A DNA stretch of 38,003 nucleotides, from contig JAODBH010000263.1 of NCBI GenBank assembly GCA_025463865.1, positions 1 to 38,003 of the forward strand, written 5' to 3'. The notes beneath the pieces were generated by a model that made no database searches, was not told the origin of the DNA, and worked only from the letters and a program-made list of their open reading frames with translations. The stretch comes from Actinomycetes bacterium (lineage in GTDB: Bacteria; Actinomycetota; Acidimicrobiia; IMCC26256; Chersky-534). Each line of letters begins with the position of its first letter. Positions within the stretch are counted from its first letter, which is position 1. The position numbers and the translations under genes were made by a program. Shown here in pieces: positions 7,925 through 14,748 of this stretch.

Positions 7925-8425
7925 TCAGGACCCAGCGTCGAGGTGATCGATGATCGCCCTCGAGATCGACGTGAGCTGATCGAGCTGCTCGTCGGTCAGA
8001 GGGGTGACGAACCACGTCCGCACCTGCTCCGCGTGCTCCGGCGCGGCCGCCTCGATGGTGTCGCGGCCGAGGTCCGTGAGCACGACGAACGAACCCCGGG
8101 CGTCGGTCGGGCAGATCTCGCGGTCGACCAGTCCCCGGTCCTCCATGCGGCTGATCTGCTTCGACAAACGGCTCTTCTCCCAGCCCAGCTCGAGCCCGAG
8201 CTCACTGGGCCGGATCCGCTGCCCCTCGGCTTCCGAGAGGCCGACGAGGACCGCGTAGTCGGCACCCGAGAGGTTGGCGTCACGCTTCATCTCCGACGCC
8301 AGCCGGGCCTCCAGCTGCGCGTGCATCGTGAGCAGGGCCCGCCATGCACTGTGCTCCCGCTCGTTCAGCCAGTGGGGCTGGGTCTTCGTGGCCCGGCTGG
8401 CCCGCTTGATCGACACTGTCTTCAC
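7925..8425 (-). CDS. MarR-family transcriptional regulator
   Basis: A 166-residue winged-helix protein of the usual MarR length. Residues ~52-125 hold the DNA-binding domain: LSGADYAVLVGLSEA, RPSELGLELGWEKSRLSKQISRMEDRGLVDRE and the wing CPTDARGSFVVLTDLG. N- and C-terminal helices fit the dimer interface. MarR proteins repress a divergent target and themselves until a phenolic ligand or oxidant releases them; Cys105 in the wing is a possible redox site. The start is GTG 8425 with GAGGAG upstream. It is divergent from the pirin gene, and two matched palindromes in the 110-base gap overlap both promoters, so it very likely controls pirin and itself. Confidence 0.9.
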   Translation of the reverse strand: MKTVSIKRASRATKTQPHWLNEREHSAWRALLTMHAQLEARLASEMKRDANLSGADYAVLVGLSEAEGQRIRPSELGLELGWEKSRLSKQISRMEDRGLVDREICPTDARGSFVVLTDLGRDTIEAAAPEHAEQVRTWFVTPLTDEQLDQLTSISRAIIDHLDAGS

Positions 8426-8451
8426 GCTCCTCGTCTGGTCCGCCGGGAATC

Positions 8452-8480
8452 AACCTACCGAAAACTGGTTGACAGATCAA
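8452..8480 (-). promoter_or_regulatory. Promoter of the marR-type gene
   Basis: On the minus strand TTGATC (8480-8475) and TAGGTT (8457-8452) are separated by exactly 17 bases. The -35 lies inside the upstream 14-bp palindrome, consistent with autorepression. The predicted start leaves a short leader that contains the GAGGAG ribosome site before GTG 8425. Confidence 0.55.
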
Positions 8481-8481
8481 C
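8468..8481. promoter_or_regulatory. MarR-type operator 1 (14-bp palindrome)
   Basis: GTTGACAGATCAAC is an inverted repeat with perfect GTTGA/TCAAC arms and a 4-base centre. It covers the -35 of the pirin promoter on one strand and the -35 of the MarR promoter on the other. A second copy of the same pattern lies exactly 32 bp downstream. Confidence 0.7.
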
Positions 8482-8497
8482 AAGTCAGTCCTACTTT
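8469..8497 (+). promoter_or_regulatory. Promoter of the pirin gene
   Basis: A consensus -35 TTGACA (8469-8474) is followed after 17 bases by TACTTT (8492-8497). Transcription should start near 8503-8505, inside the second palindrome, giving a leader of about 32 nt with an AAGGAG ribosome site. Confidence 0.65.
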
Positions 8498-8499
8498 TT

Positions 8500-8513
8500 G
8501 TTGACGTAGCAAC
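8500..8513. promoter_or_regulatory. MarR-type operator 2 (14-bp palindrome)
   Basis: GTTGACGTAGCAAC repeats the pattern of operator 1 (GTTG arms with CAAC, 14 bp). Its start is 32 bp from that of operator 1, about three helical turns, so two MarR dimers would sit on the same DNA face with the pirin -10 between them. Confidence 0.65.
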
Positions 8514-8535
8514 TATGTACCCGAAGGAGCACCCA

Positions 8536-9516
8536 ATGCCAGCTGTCTCGGTCGAGAACACGCTCGCCCTCCCCCGCCTCGACGCGCTGGTGGGCAACGA
8601 TCCCCACGCCCGCCCGGTCACCCAGGTCGTGCACTCCCACTCCCAGCTCGAAGGGGCCGGGTTCGAGATCAATCGCCCGTTCCCCGGCGGATTGCCGGCC
8701 TCCGCGACCACACCGTTCCTCCTCCTCGACCATCTCGGCCCCCAGCTCAACGGACCGGGCGAGGCCAGTGGCGCTCCGTGGCACCCGCACCGCGGCTTCG
8801 AGACCGTCACCTACGTCCTCGACGGCGAGATCTCCCACCACGACACCAACGGTGGCGGAGGCGTGATCGGTGCCGGTGACACGCAGTGGATGACCGCCGG
8901 CTCGGGGATCCTCCACGACGAGTTGCCGACCGAGCGGGCGTTCCGCGAGGGCGGCCCGTCGCACGGAGTGCAGCTCTGGGTCAACCTCCCGGCTGCGCTC
9001 AAGATGACGCCGCCGCGCTACCAGTCGATCACCGCCGACAGCCTCACCCTGCTGACCTCGCCCGACGGCGGTTCGCTCGTCCGCCTCATCGCCGGAGACC
9101 TCGGCGGCTACGCGGGTCCGGGCAACACCCATACGCCGATCACGTACGTCCACGCCACGGTGGCGCGCGGCGCGGAGCTCGTCCTCCCCTGGAACCCGGG
9201 GTTCACCGCGATGGTGTTCGTGCTCACGGGCCAAGGGTCGGTCGGGCCCGAGCAGCGCCCGGTCGCGGAGAACGACCTCGCGCTCATGGGTGGGGGCGAC
9301 CGCATCACGATCCGCGCCGCGGACCACATCGAGGGCGGATACGACGCACTCGACGTCCTCGTGCTCGGTGGGATGCCGATCAACGAGCCGGTCGTGCAGT
9401 ACGGCCCGTTCGTGATGAACACGCGGGAGGAGATCCAGCAGGCGATCGACGACTTCAACGCCGGTCGGATGGGCGTGATCCCGGCCGACCAGATGGCCCC
9501 TCGCCGCTTCTCCTGA
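8536..9516 (+). CDS. Pirin family protein (bicupin)
   Basis: A 326-residue two-cupin protein of normal pirin length. The N-terminal cupin carries the iron ligands of the family: His83 and His85 in PWHPHRGFETVTYVLDG, and His127 and Glu129 in ILHDELP. The C-terminal cupin spans roughly residues 175-300. Bacterial pirins act as Fe-dependent quercetin 2,3-dioxygenase-like enzymes or redox-responsive regulators of central metabolism. The ATG at 8536 is set by AAGGAG six bases upstream. Expression should be governed by the divergent MarR protein through two operators; a phenolic or oxidative inducer would fit both proteins. A large hairpin follows the stop codon. Confidence 0.9.
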   Translation: MPAVSVENTLALPRLDALVGNDPHARPVTQVVHSHSQLEGAGFEINRPFPGGLPASATTPFLLLDHLGPQLNGPGEASGAPWHPHRGFETVTYVLDGEISHHDTNGGGGVIGAGDTQWMTAGSGILHDELPTERAFREGGPSHGVQLWVNLPAALKMTPPRYQSITADSLTLLTSPDGGSLVRLIAGDLGGYAGPGNTHTPITYVHATVARGAELVLPWNPGFTAMVFVLTGQGSVGPEQRPVAENDLALMGGGDRITIRAADHIEGGYDALDVLVLGGMPINEPVVQYGPFVMNTREEIQQAIDDFNAGRMGVIPADQMAPRRFS

Positions 9517-9527
9517 CGCCCAGCCAC

Positions 9528-9572
9528 AAGGGCGTGCACCGACCCCGATCAACGGGTTCGGCGCACGCCCTT
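9528..9572. terminator. Long stacked hairpin after the pirin gene
   Basis: AAGGGCGTGC (9528-9537) pairs perfectly with GCACGCCCTT (9563-9572). Inside it, CCGA/TCGG and CCCG/CGGG extend the stem around an ATCAA loop. It starts 12 nt after the stop codon. Intrinsic terminator is the simplest reading despite the lack of a U-tract. Confidence 0.65.
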
Positions 9573-9670
9573 CGCTGCGGTCCACCCGGCGGCAACCGCG
9601 CGGGGGATAGCGTTCGCGCGCGCCTCCGGACCGTCGGGTGCACCCGTTGTTCCCGACGAGTGGAGCGCGC

Positions 9671-9949
9671 ATGGCCGGCGAACCGGATCCGATCTTCGAC
9701 CTCTCGCACATCGACCCCGACTCCCCCACCGCTGACGTCGAGGGCTACCTCGCCGGCATCGGGCTCGGCGCGAAGATCGACGGCGACCTGGCCGCTTGGA
9801 TCGAGAACTCGGTCGCTCCCGCGCTCAAGGCCGCCATCGACCGCGGCGCCGACGGTCCCGAGTTCCTGCGCTCCATCGCGGCGATGCTGCGCGCCGACGC
9901 CGACATCGTCGATCCCGACGTCGAGAACCCGCCACCCGCGGGCGCCTGA
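9671..9949 (+). CDS. Small acidic hypothetical protein (92 aa)
   Basis: The protein starts MAGEPDPIFDLSHIDPDSP and is rich in Asp, Ala and Pro, with a predicted helical centre (IENSVAPALKAAIDRGADGPEFLRSIAAMLRADADI) and a Pro-rich acidic end. No signal peptide, membrane helix or metal motif is seen, and I do not recognise a family. The ATG at 9671 is preceded by a GTGGAG ribosome site; a start 33 bases upstream is less likely. It is in the direction of the following hydrolase, with a 77-base gap. Confidence 0.6.
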   Translation: MAGEPDPIFDLSHIDPDSPTADVEGYLAGIGLGAKIDGDLAAWIENSVAPALKAAIDRGADGPEFLRSIAAMLRADADIVDPDVENPPPAGA

Positions 9950-10026
9950 GCCGCGGGCTACGTTCGGCGCCGTCAACGCGACGCGCCCGGTCGGGCCGTG
10001 TCGACCGGACGTGAGCTGGAGGCAGC

Positions 10027-10734
10027 GTGCACACCGCCGACATCGAGTACTCCCACGACGATCTCCGCCTGGTCGGACACCTCGCAGTGGACGACAGCAA
10101 GGCCGGGAAACGGCCTGCTGTCCTGATCGCCCACGACGCCGGTGGTATCGACGAGCTGGCCAAGCGGAGCGCGGTTCGGCTCGCGGAGCTCGGGTACGTC
10201 GCGCTCGCGCTCGACTACTACGGCGAGGGGAAGCGGCTCGATCCCGCTCAGCTCGGCGAACGCTTCGGCCCACTCGCCGGCGATCCCCTGAAGATCCGCG
10301 CCATCGGCCGTGCGGGCCTCGAGGCGCTGCTCGCAACCGAGTACGCCGACGCATCCAAGGTCGCGGCGATCGGTTACTGCTTCGGGGGCACGATGGCCCT
10401 CGAGCTCGCCCGCTCCGGCGCCGACCTCGCCGGGGTCGTGGGGTTCCACTCCGGCCTTTCGACCTCGCGGCCGGGTGACGCGGTGAACATCAAGGCCCGG
10501 GTCCTCGTGTGCATCGGTGCCGAGGACCCCATCATCCCGCCGGAGCAGCGCCTGGGATTCGAGCAGGAGATGCGTGCCGGCGGGGTCGACTGGCAGATGA
10601 ACGTCTACGGCGGCGCCGTCCACAGCTTCACCAACCCCGACGCGGGCACCGACAACCCGGCTCTGGCCTACGACGAGCACGCGGATGAGGACTCGTGGCG
10701 GGCGATGCTCCAGCTGTTCTCCGAGGTCTTCTAG
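10027..10734 (+). CDS. Dienelactone hydrolase family protein
   Basis: A 235-residue alpha/beta hydrolase of typical dienelactone hydrolase size. The nucleophile elbow is GYCFGG with Cys118 instead of Ser, the hallmark of this family; the remaining triad is Asp167 in GAEDPIIPP and His199 in GGAVHSF. Classical members hydrolyse dienelactones in the chlorocatechol pathway; many actinobacterial members act on other lactones or esters. The start is a GTG at 10027 with GGAGGCAGC directly upstream. A 7-bp hairpin follows its stop, then a promoter for the molybdopterin oxidoreductase, so the two are probably separate units. No aromatic ring-cleavage genes are nearby. Confidence 0.85.
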   Translation: MHTADIEYSHDDLRLVGHLAVDDSKAGKRPAVLIAHDAGGIDELAKRSAVRLAELGYVALALDYYGEGKRLDPAQLGERFGPLAGDPLKIRAIGRAGLEALLATEYADASKVAAIGYCFGGTMALELARSGADLAGVVGFHSGLSTSRPGDAVNIKARVLVCIGAEDPIIPPEQRLGFEQEMRAGGVDWQMNVYGGAVHSFTNPDAGTDNPALAYDEHADEDSWRAMLQLFSEVF

Positions 10735-10766
10735 ACGGGCGGCAGGCCGGCGCCCGGTACGCCCGT
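10735..10766. terminator. Hairpin after the dienelactone hydrolase gene
   Basis: ACGGGCG (10735-10741) pairs with CGCCCGT (10760-10766), starting directly after the stop codon, with further GC pairing possible inside. A TAGGAT hexamer (10766-10771) abuts the 3' arm and probably serves as -10 for the molybdopterin gene, whose GTG lies 31 bases further with a GGGGGG ribosome site between. Confidence 0.45.
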
Positions 10767-10801
10767 AGGATCGGAACCGCCAAGAGCGTCGGGGGGCGAT
10801 C

Positions 10802-13027
10802 GTGACGGTGCAGCAGACGAAGGCCATCAGCATCTGCAGGCTCTGCACCGCGGGGTGCCCGGTCGAGGTCACGATCGAGGAGGGCCGCGCGATGAAGGTG
10901 GTCGGCGACCGGGCCTCGGACAACTACCGCGGCTACTCCTGCTCGAAGGGGCGCGGGCTGCCCGACCTGCACAACCGGGCCGACCGTCTGCTCCAGAGCC
11001 AGAAGCGCCAGCCCGACGGCTCCTACGCGCCCGTCGACGTCGACGTGGCGATCGACGAGATCGCCGAGAAGGTGCGGGCGATCGTCGACGAGCACGGCCC
11101 GCGCGCCATCGGCGCCTACATGGGCACCCGGGTCGGGGACCATCCTGCGATGGGCCAGGCCGGCCCAGGCTTCATGCTCGCGCTCGGTTCGCCGATGCGA
11201 TTCAGCGCGCTGACCCTCGACCAACCGGGCGACCTCGTGGCCCGAGCGTTCCACGGCACGTGGATGGGCGGCGACACGCGCCTCGAGGACACCGATACCT
11301 GGGTGCTGGTCGGAACGAACCCGATCGTGTCCCACCAGTACTTCGCCAACAACCCCGTCGGCCGGATCACCACCGCGGTGCGCAACGGCTGCCGCCTCGT
11401 GGTCATCGACCCGCGCGCGACCGAGACCTCGAAGCACGCCGCGATCCACATCCAGCCTCGCCCGGGGGAAGACGTCACGATTCTGGCCGGACTGCTCGCG
11501 CTGCTGTTCGCGTGGGACGCGCTCGACCACGAGTTCGTCGCCGAGAACGTCGTGGGCATCGACGAGCTCCGCGCCACGGTCGCCCCGTACACCCCGGAGT
11601 ACGTGAGCGCGCGGGCCGACGTCCCGGCCGAACAGCTGATCGCCGCGGCCCGCATCATCGCCGACGCGAAGAAGGGCGGGATCTTCTGCGGCACCGGGGC
11701 CGCGATGTCGAACATGGGGGGCAACCTGGCCTTCTACCTCGGCCTCGCGATGCACTCGTTGCGAGGCTGGTGGGCGCGTGAAGGCGACCCTTTCCTGCGG
11801 CCGAACGCGTTGCTGCCCACCCGGCCGTCGAAGGCGCAGCCCCAGAACCCGTTCCCGGTGGCGGGCTTCGGCGAGAAGCTCCGCATCCGTGGGCTCGAGG
11901 GCGGCATCTACGGGATCCCGGGCGCAGCGATCTTCGACGAGATCCTGACGCCGGGACCGGGTCGGGTGCGGGCGCTCTTCAACATGGGCGGCAACCCGCT
12001 CATGGCCATACCGGAAACGTCGCGCGCCCACGAGGCCCTCCGCAGCCTCGAGCTCTATGTCACCACCGACGTGAGCCTCTCCAACAACGCCCGCGACGCC
12101 GACTACGTCATCGCGGTGACCATGGAACTCGAGACGGCCGCGTTGTCGTACAGCGCCGAGGCCCTCACCCACATGCACCGCGGGATGGGCATCGAGGAGC
12201 CGTACGCGCACTACGCGCCCGCGGCCGTCCCGCCGCCTCCGGGCTCGCAGCTCATCGACGACTGGCAGCTCTACTACCGGCTCGCGCAGAAGCTCGGCTT
12301 GCAGCTCAACGTCATCACAGCGTGCGGGCTGCCGGGCGCGTGGGACGTCGCTCCGATCGTCCACCCGCTCGACATGGAACGCGAGCCCACCACCGACGAG
12401 CTCTTCGAGATCATCTGTGCCGACGGGCGGGTGCCCTTCGATCTGGTGAAACAGCACGAGCACGGTCACGTCTTCGAAGCGGCCCGCGTCGTCGTCGGTC
12501 CGCGTGACCCGGAGTGCGACGAGCACCTCGACGTCGGGAGCGACTTCATGATGTGTGAGCTCGACGAGCACCGTCGCGGTCACGATCCGTCCGTCGTCGC
12601 CGAGGCGGACGCGGCGTACCCGTTCCTGCTGATCCCCCGTCGGGACAAGGGGTTCGTCAACGGGACCGGTCAGATGGTCGCCAAGAACCTGGCCAAGCGG
12701 AGCTACAACCCGGCATACCTGCACCCCGACGACCTCGGGGCGCTCGGCCTCGACGACGGCGACGTGGTGACGATCCGCTCGGCCCACGGAAGTCTCGTGG
12801 GCGTCGTCGGCAGCGACCCGACGCTGAAGCGCGGCGTGCTCTCGATGAGCCACGGCTTCGGCGGGAGCCCGGCCGACGACGCCGACCCGCTGGGCCGGGG
12901 CGCGAACACCAACCAGCTGCTGAGCCTCACCGCCGAGTTCGACCGCTACACCGGCATGCCCCGCATGGGTGCCGTCCCGGTCTCCATCGCCCGTGCCGCT
13001 CGAGGCGCAGATCAGGTGCGTTCATAG
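10802..13027 (+). CDS. Molybdopterin-dependent oxidoreductase (bis-MGD, DMSO reductase family)
   Basis: A 741-residue large subunit. An N-terminal [4Fe-4S] domain has Cys12, Cys15, Cys19 and Cys47 (ICRLCTAGCP ... GYSCSKGRG), followed by the molybdopterin core (VLVGTNPIVSHQ, LFNMGGNPLMAIPETSR) and a C-terminal dinucleotide-binding domain (SYNPAYLHPDDLGALGLDDGD ... SHGFGG). There is no twin-arginine signal, so it acts in the cytoplasm. The family includes formate dehydrogenases, assimilatory nitrate reductase and many uncharacterised aldehyde or thiol oxidoreductases; the substrate cannot be told from sequence. No electron-transfer small subunit or cofactor gene is adjacent. It converges on the DJ-1 gene with a 3-base gap. 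Confidence 0.9.
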   Translation: MTVQQTKAISICRLCTAGCPVEVTIEEGRAMKVVGDRASDNYRGYSCSKGRGLPDLHNRADRLLQSQKRQPDGSYAPVDVDVAIDEIAEKVRAIVDEHGPRAIGAYMGTRVGDHPAMGQAGPGFMLALGSPMRFSALTLDQPGDLVARAFHGTWMGGDTRLEDTDTWVLVGTNPIVSHQYFANNPVGRITTAVRNGCRLVVIDPRATETSKHAAIHIQPRPGEDVTILAGLLALLFAWDALDHEFVAENVVGIDELRATVAPYTPEYVSARADVPAEQLIAAARIIADAKKGGIFCGTGAAMSNMGGNLAFYLGLAMHSLRGWWAREGDPFLRPNALLPTRPSKAQPQNPFPVAGFGEKLRIRGLEGGIYGIPGAAIFDEILTPGPGRVRALFNMGGNPLMAIPETSRAHEALRSLELYVTTDVSLSNNARDADYVIAVTMELETAALSYSAEALTHMHRGMGIEEPYAHYAPAAVPPPPGSQLIDDWQLYYRLAQKLGLQLNVITACGLPGAWDVAPIVHPLDMEREPTTDELFEIICADGRVPFDLVKQHEHGHVFEAARVVVGPRDPECDEHLDVGSDFMMCELDEHRRGHDPSVVAEADAAYPFLLIPRRDKGFVNGTGQMVAKNLAKRSYNPAYLHPDDLGALGLDDGDVVTIRSAHGSLVGVVGSDPTLKRGVLSMSHGFGGSPADDADPLGRGANTNQLLSLTAEFDRYTGMPRMGAVPVSIARAARGADQVRS

Positions 13028-13030
13028 GAG

Positions 13031-13594
13031 CTACGCGGACGAGGCGGCGAACGTCTTCTCGATCTGCGCGCAGAAGGCCGGCAGGTCGTCGGGCTTCCGG
13101 CTGCTGATCAGCGTGTTCGGGCCCTCGGTGTCGACCACCAGCTGCTCGTTCACCCAGGTCGCTCCGGCGTTGCGCAGGTCGGTCTGCAGGCTGGGCCAGC
13201 TGGCAAGCCGGCGTCCGCGTACGACGTCGGCTTCGACGAGCGTCCACGGGCCGTGGCAGATGACCGCGACCGGCTTGCCCGCGTCGAAGAACGCCTTGGC
13301 GAACGCCACCGCGTCCGCGTGCATGCGGAGATTGTCCGGGTTGGCGACGCCGCCGGGCAGCACCAGCGCGTCGTAGTCGTTCGGGTCGGCGTCTGCGACG
13401 GTGACGTCGACGGGAAACTTGTCGCCCTTGTCGAGGTGATTGAAGGCCTGCACGCTCCCGGCCTCCGGCGCCACCAGCGTCGTGGATCCGCCCGAGCTCC
13501 TCACCTTGTCCCAGGGCTCGGTCAACTCCACCTGCTCGACGCCTTCGTTCGCCATGAGGAACGCGACCTTCTTGTTGCTCAACGAGCCCGCCAT
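13031..13594 (-). CDS. DJ-1/PfpI family protein (type 1 glutamine amidotransferase-like)
   Basis: A 187-residue single-domain protein. The nucleophile elbow AVICHGPW places Cys113-His114 after a beta strand, and Glu17 in MANEGVEQVE fits the conserved acidic partner. It matches the PfpI/YhbO/YraA branch, reported as glyoxalase III-like or stress-protective proteins. The ATG at 13594 has an AAGGAGGT ribosome site six bases upstream, so the longer frame from 13690 is rejected. It is transcribed toward the molybdopterin gene, and its upstream region is shared with the long structured stretch before tadE. Confidence 0.9.
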   Translation of the reverse strand: MAGSLSNKKVAFLMANEGVEQVELTEPWDKVRSSGGSTTLVAPEAGSVQAFNHLDKGDKFPVDVTVADADPNDYDALVLPGGVANPDNLRMHADAVAFAKAFFDAGKPVAVICHGPWTLVEADVVRGRRLASWPSLQTDLRNAGATWVNEQLVVDTEGPNTLISSRKPDDLPAFCAQIEKTFAASSA

Positions 13595-14178
13595 GCCGGA
13601 CCTCCTTGCTTCGCGATCGGTTTCCACGGCCAGTACCCCTCGGTTGACGGCCTGAAGCACCCGCCGGAATCTCCGAGGACTCACCCTCAAGCGACCGCCC
13701 CGATCGGTCGAATCGCTCGTCTATGCCTGACGCGCGCACGGACCCGGCGGACGACGGCTCGCGGGCCGACCGGTCGCCGCGCGCGGCGCGTGGTCTTCGC
13801 GCCCGATCTCGCAGGGTCGACACGGGCGCCAGCGGGCGGGCGACCACCCCGAACAGGGGGGCCGAACGGCCTATTTTCGCAGTTGAGGGCACCGGAACGC
13901 GGCGTTTCGGCCGGTTTCCGGGGCGGGCCCGCTTGCCACGCTCCGTGGTTCTGTCATCATCCCGAGGCAAGCGGGCAGGGAGGCCCGGTTCACAGGACAC
14001 AACCTCGGTTGGTCACGTGCGCCTTGCGGATCATGGACGATGCGGGCTCCGGTGTGACCGGGGGCAACCACAGGGACCGGCAACGATTCCTGCACCGGAG
14101 CCTTCGGTCACTCGGGAACCCCGCACCGAGCCCGCACCCGCACCGAGATTCGGCTCCCGGCGGTTCGGAGCCCGCTTC
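13595..14178. other. 584-base non-coding stretch with dense inverted repeats
   Basis: No convincing gene lies here, although the tadE frame stays open to 13723. The left part should hold the promoter of the DJ-1 gene. The right part is a candidate leader of the tadE/tadG pair. A TATTTT (13872-13877) or an extended -10 TGTCATCAT (13952-13960, with TTGCCA at 13933-13938) could start transcription. The structured part is listed separately. Confidence 0.5.
13927..14103 (+). ncRNA. Candidate structured leader RNA upstream of tadE
   Basis: Perfect inverted repeats are stacked in 177 bases. GCCCGCTTGCC (13927-13937) pairs with GGCAAGCGGGC (13966-13976). Inside it CCACG/CGTGG forms a small hairpin (13936-13948). 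GGTCAC (14011-14016) pairs with GTGACC (14054-14059). GGCTCCGGTG (14045-14054) pairs with CACCGGAGCC (14093-14102). CCGGT (14049-14053) can instead pair with ACCGG (14057-14061). The last three are mutually exclusive, as expected for a switch. It does not match the c-di-GMP, TPP, cobalamin or SAM consensus motifs as I know them. The start codon is about 75 bases further on. Confidence 0.35.
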
Positions 14179-14748
14179 ATGCGGCGCCGTCGCAGCGAAC
14201 GCGGAGAGCGCGGTGCGGTCCTCGTCGAGACCGTGTTCATCCTTCCGGTCCTCGTGCTCCTGATCTCCGGAATCGTGGAGTTCGGCATGACGTTCCGCGA
14301 GGCCTCGACCATCACCGCTTCGACGCGGGCCGGCGCGCGCATCGCGTCGGCGATGCCCCGTAACCCGGCCTTCGTCCAGGCGACGGCCGACGCGGTCTCC
14401 TCTGCGATCAACGACCTTCCGTCCGACGAACCGCAGCAGCTCTGGATCTACGCGGCCAACCAGTACGGATTCCCGGGCAGCTCGACGTCGATGCCCACCA
14501 CCTGCAGCACCAAGTGCGTGATCTACACGTGGAGTCAGGCGGCCAAGGCGTTCCAGAGCCCGTCGGGGAGCTACCCCGCCACCGGCCCGAGCGGACAGAA
14601 CGCGTGTCCAGGATCGACCGACCAGGTCGGCGTCTACGTGAAGGGCCTCCACAAGGAGATCTTCCCGCTCTTCGGCGACCGGACCCTCACGGGTAAGACG
14701 GTGATGCGGCTGGAGCCCGTGCCGAGCACGACGACGTGCAGCGGCTGA
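14179..14748 (+). CDS. TadE-like pseudopilin / pilus assembly protein
   Basis: A 189-residue protein with a short basic N-terminus and the TadE signature RGAVLVETVFILPVLVLLISGIVEF, a class-III-prepilin-like hydrophobic helix (about residues 12-33), then a periplasmic/extracellular part. Four Cys in the C-terminal half (TTCSTKC, NACPG, TTCSG) could form disulfides outside the cell. TadE/TadF proteins are minor pilins of Flp (tight adherence) pili. The ATG at 14179 has GGAG eight bases upstream and immediately precedes the motif. The stop overlaps the next start (TGATG), so the two are coupled. No tadA/B/C ATPase or platform gene is in the window. Confidence 0.8.
   Translation: MRRRRSERGERGAVLVETVFILPVLVLLISGIVEFGMTFREASTITASTRAGARIASAMPRNPAFVQATADAVSSAINDLPSDEPQQLWIYAANQYGFPGSSTSMPTTCSTKCVIYTWSQAAKAFQSPSGSYPATGPSGQNACPGSTDQVGVYVKGLHKEIFPLFGDRTLTGKTVMRLEPVPSTTTCSG

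Noticed and set aside
10628-12853. A long open frame on the minus strand across the molybdopterin oxidoreductase gene.
   Set aside because: It is an antisense shadow typical of GC-rich DNA, of low complexity with no recognisable domain, while the plus-strand frame has clear Fe-S and molybdopterin motifs.
13961-14110. The tadE leader as a known c-di-GMP (GEMM-I) riboswitch.
   Set aside because: The GNRA tetraloop and receptor and the conserved core could not be placed. The CAACCTCGGTTG hairpin has the wrong loop.
13723-14178. An N-terminal extension of the TadE-like protein starting at 13723.
   Set aside because: The extension is Arg/Pro/Gly-rich and would put the pilin-like helix ~165 residues inside the protein. 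ATG 14179 has a ribosome site and lies just before the signature.
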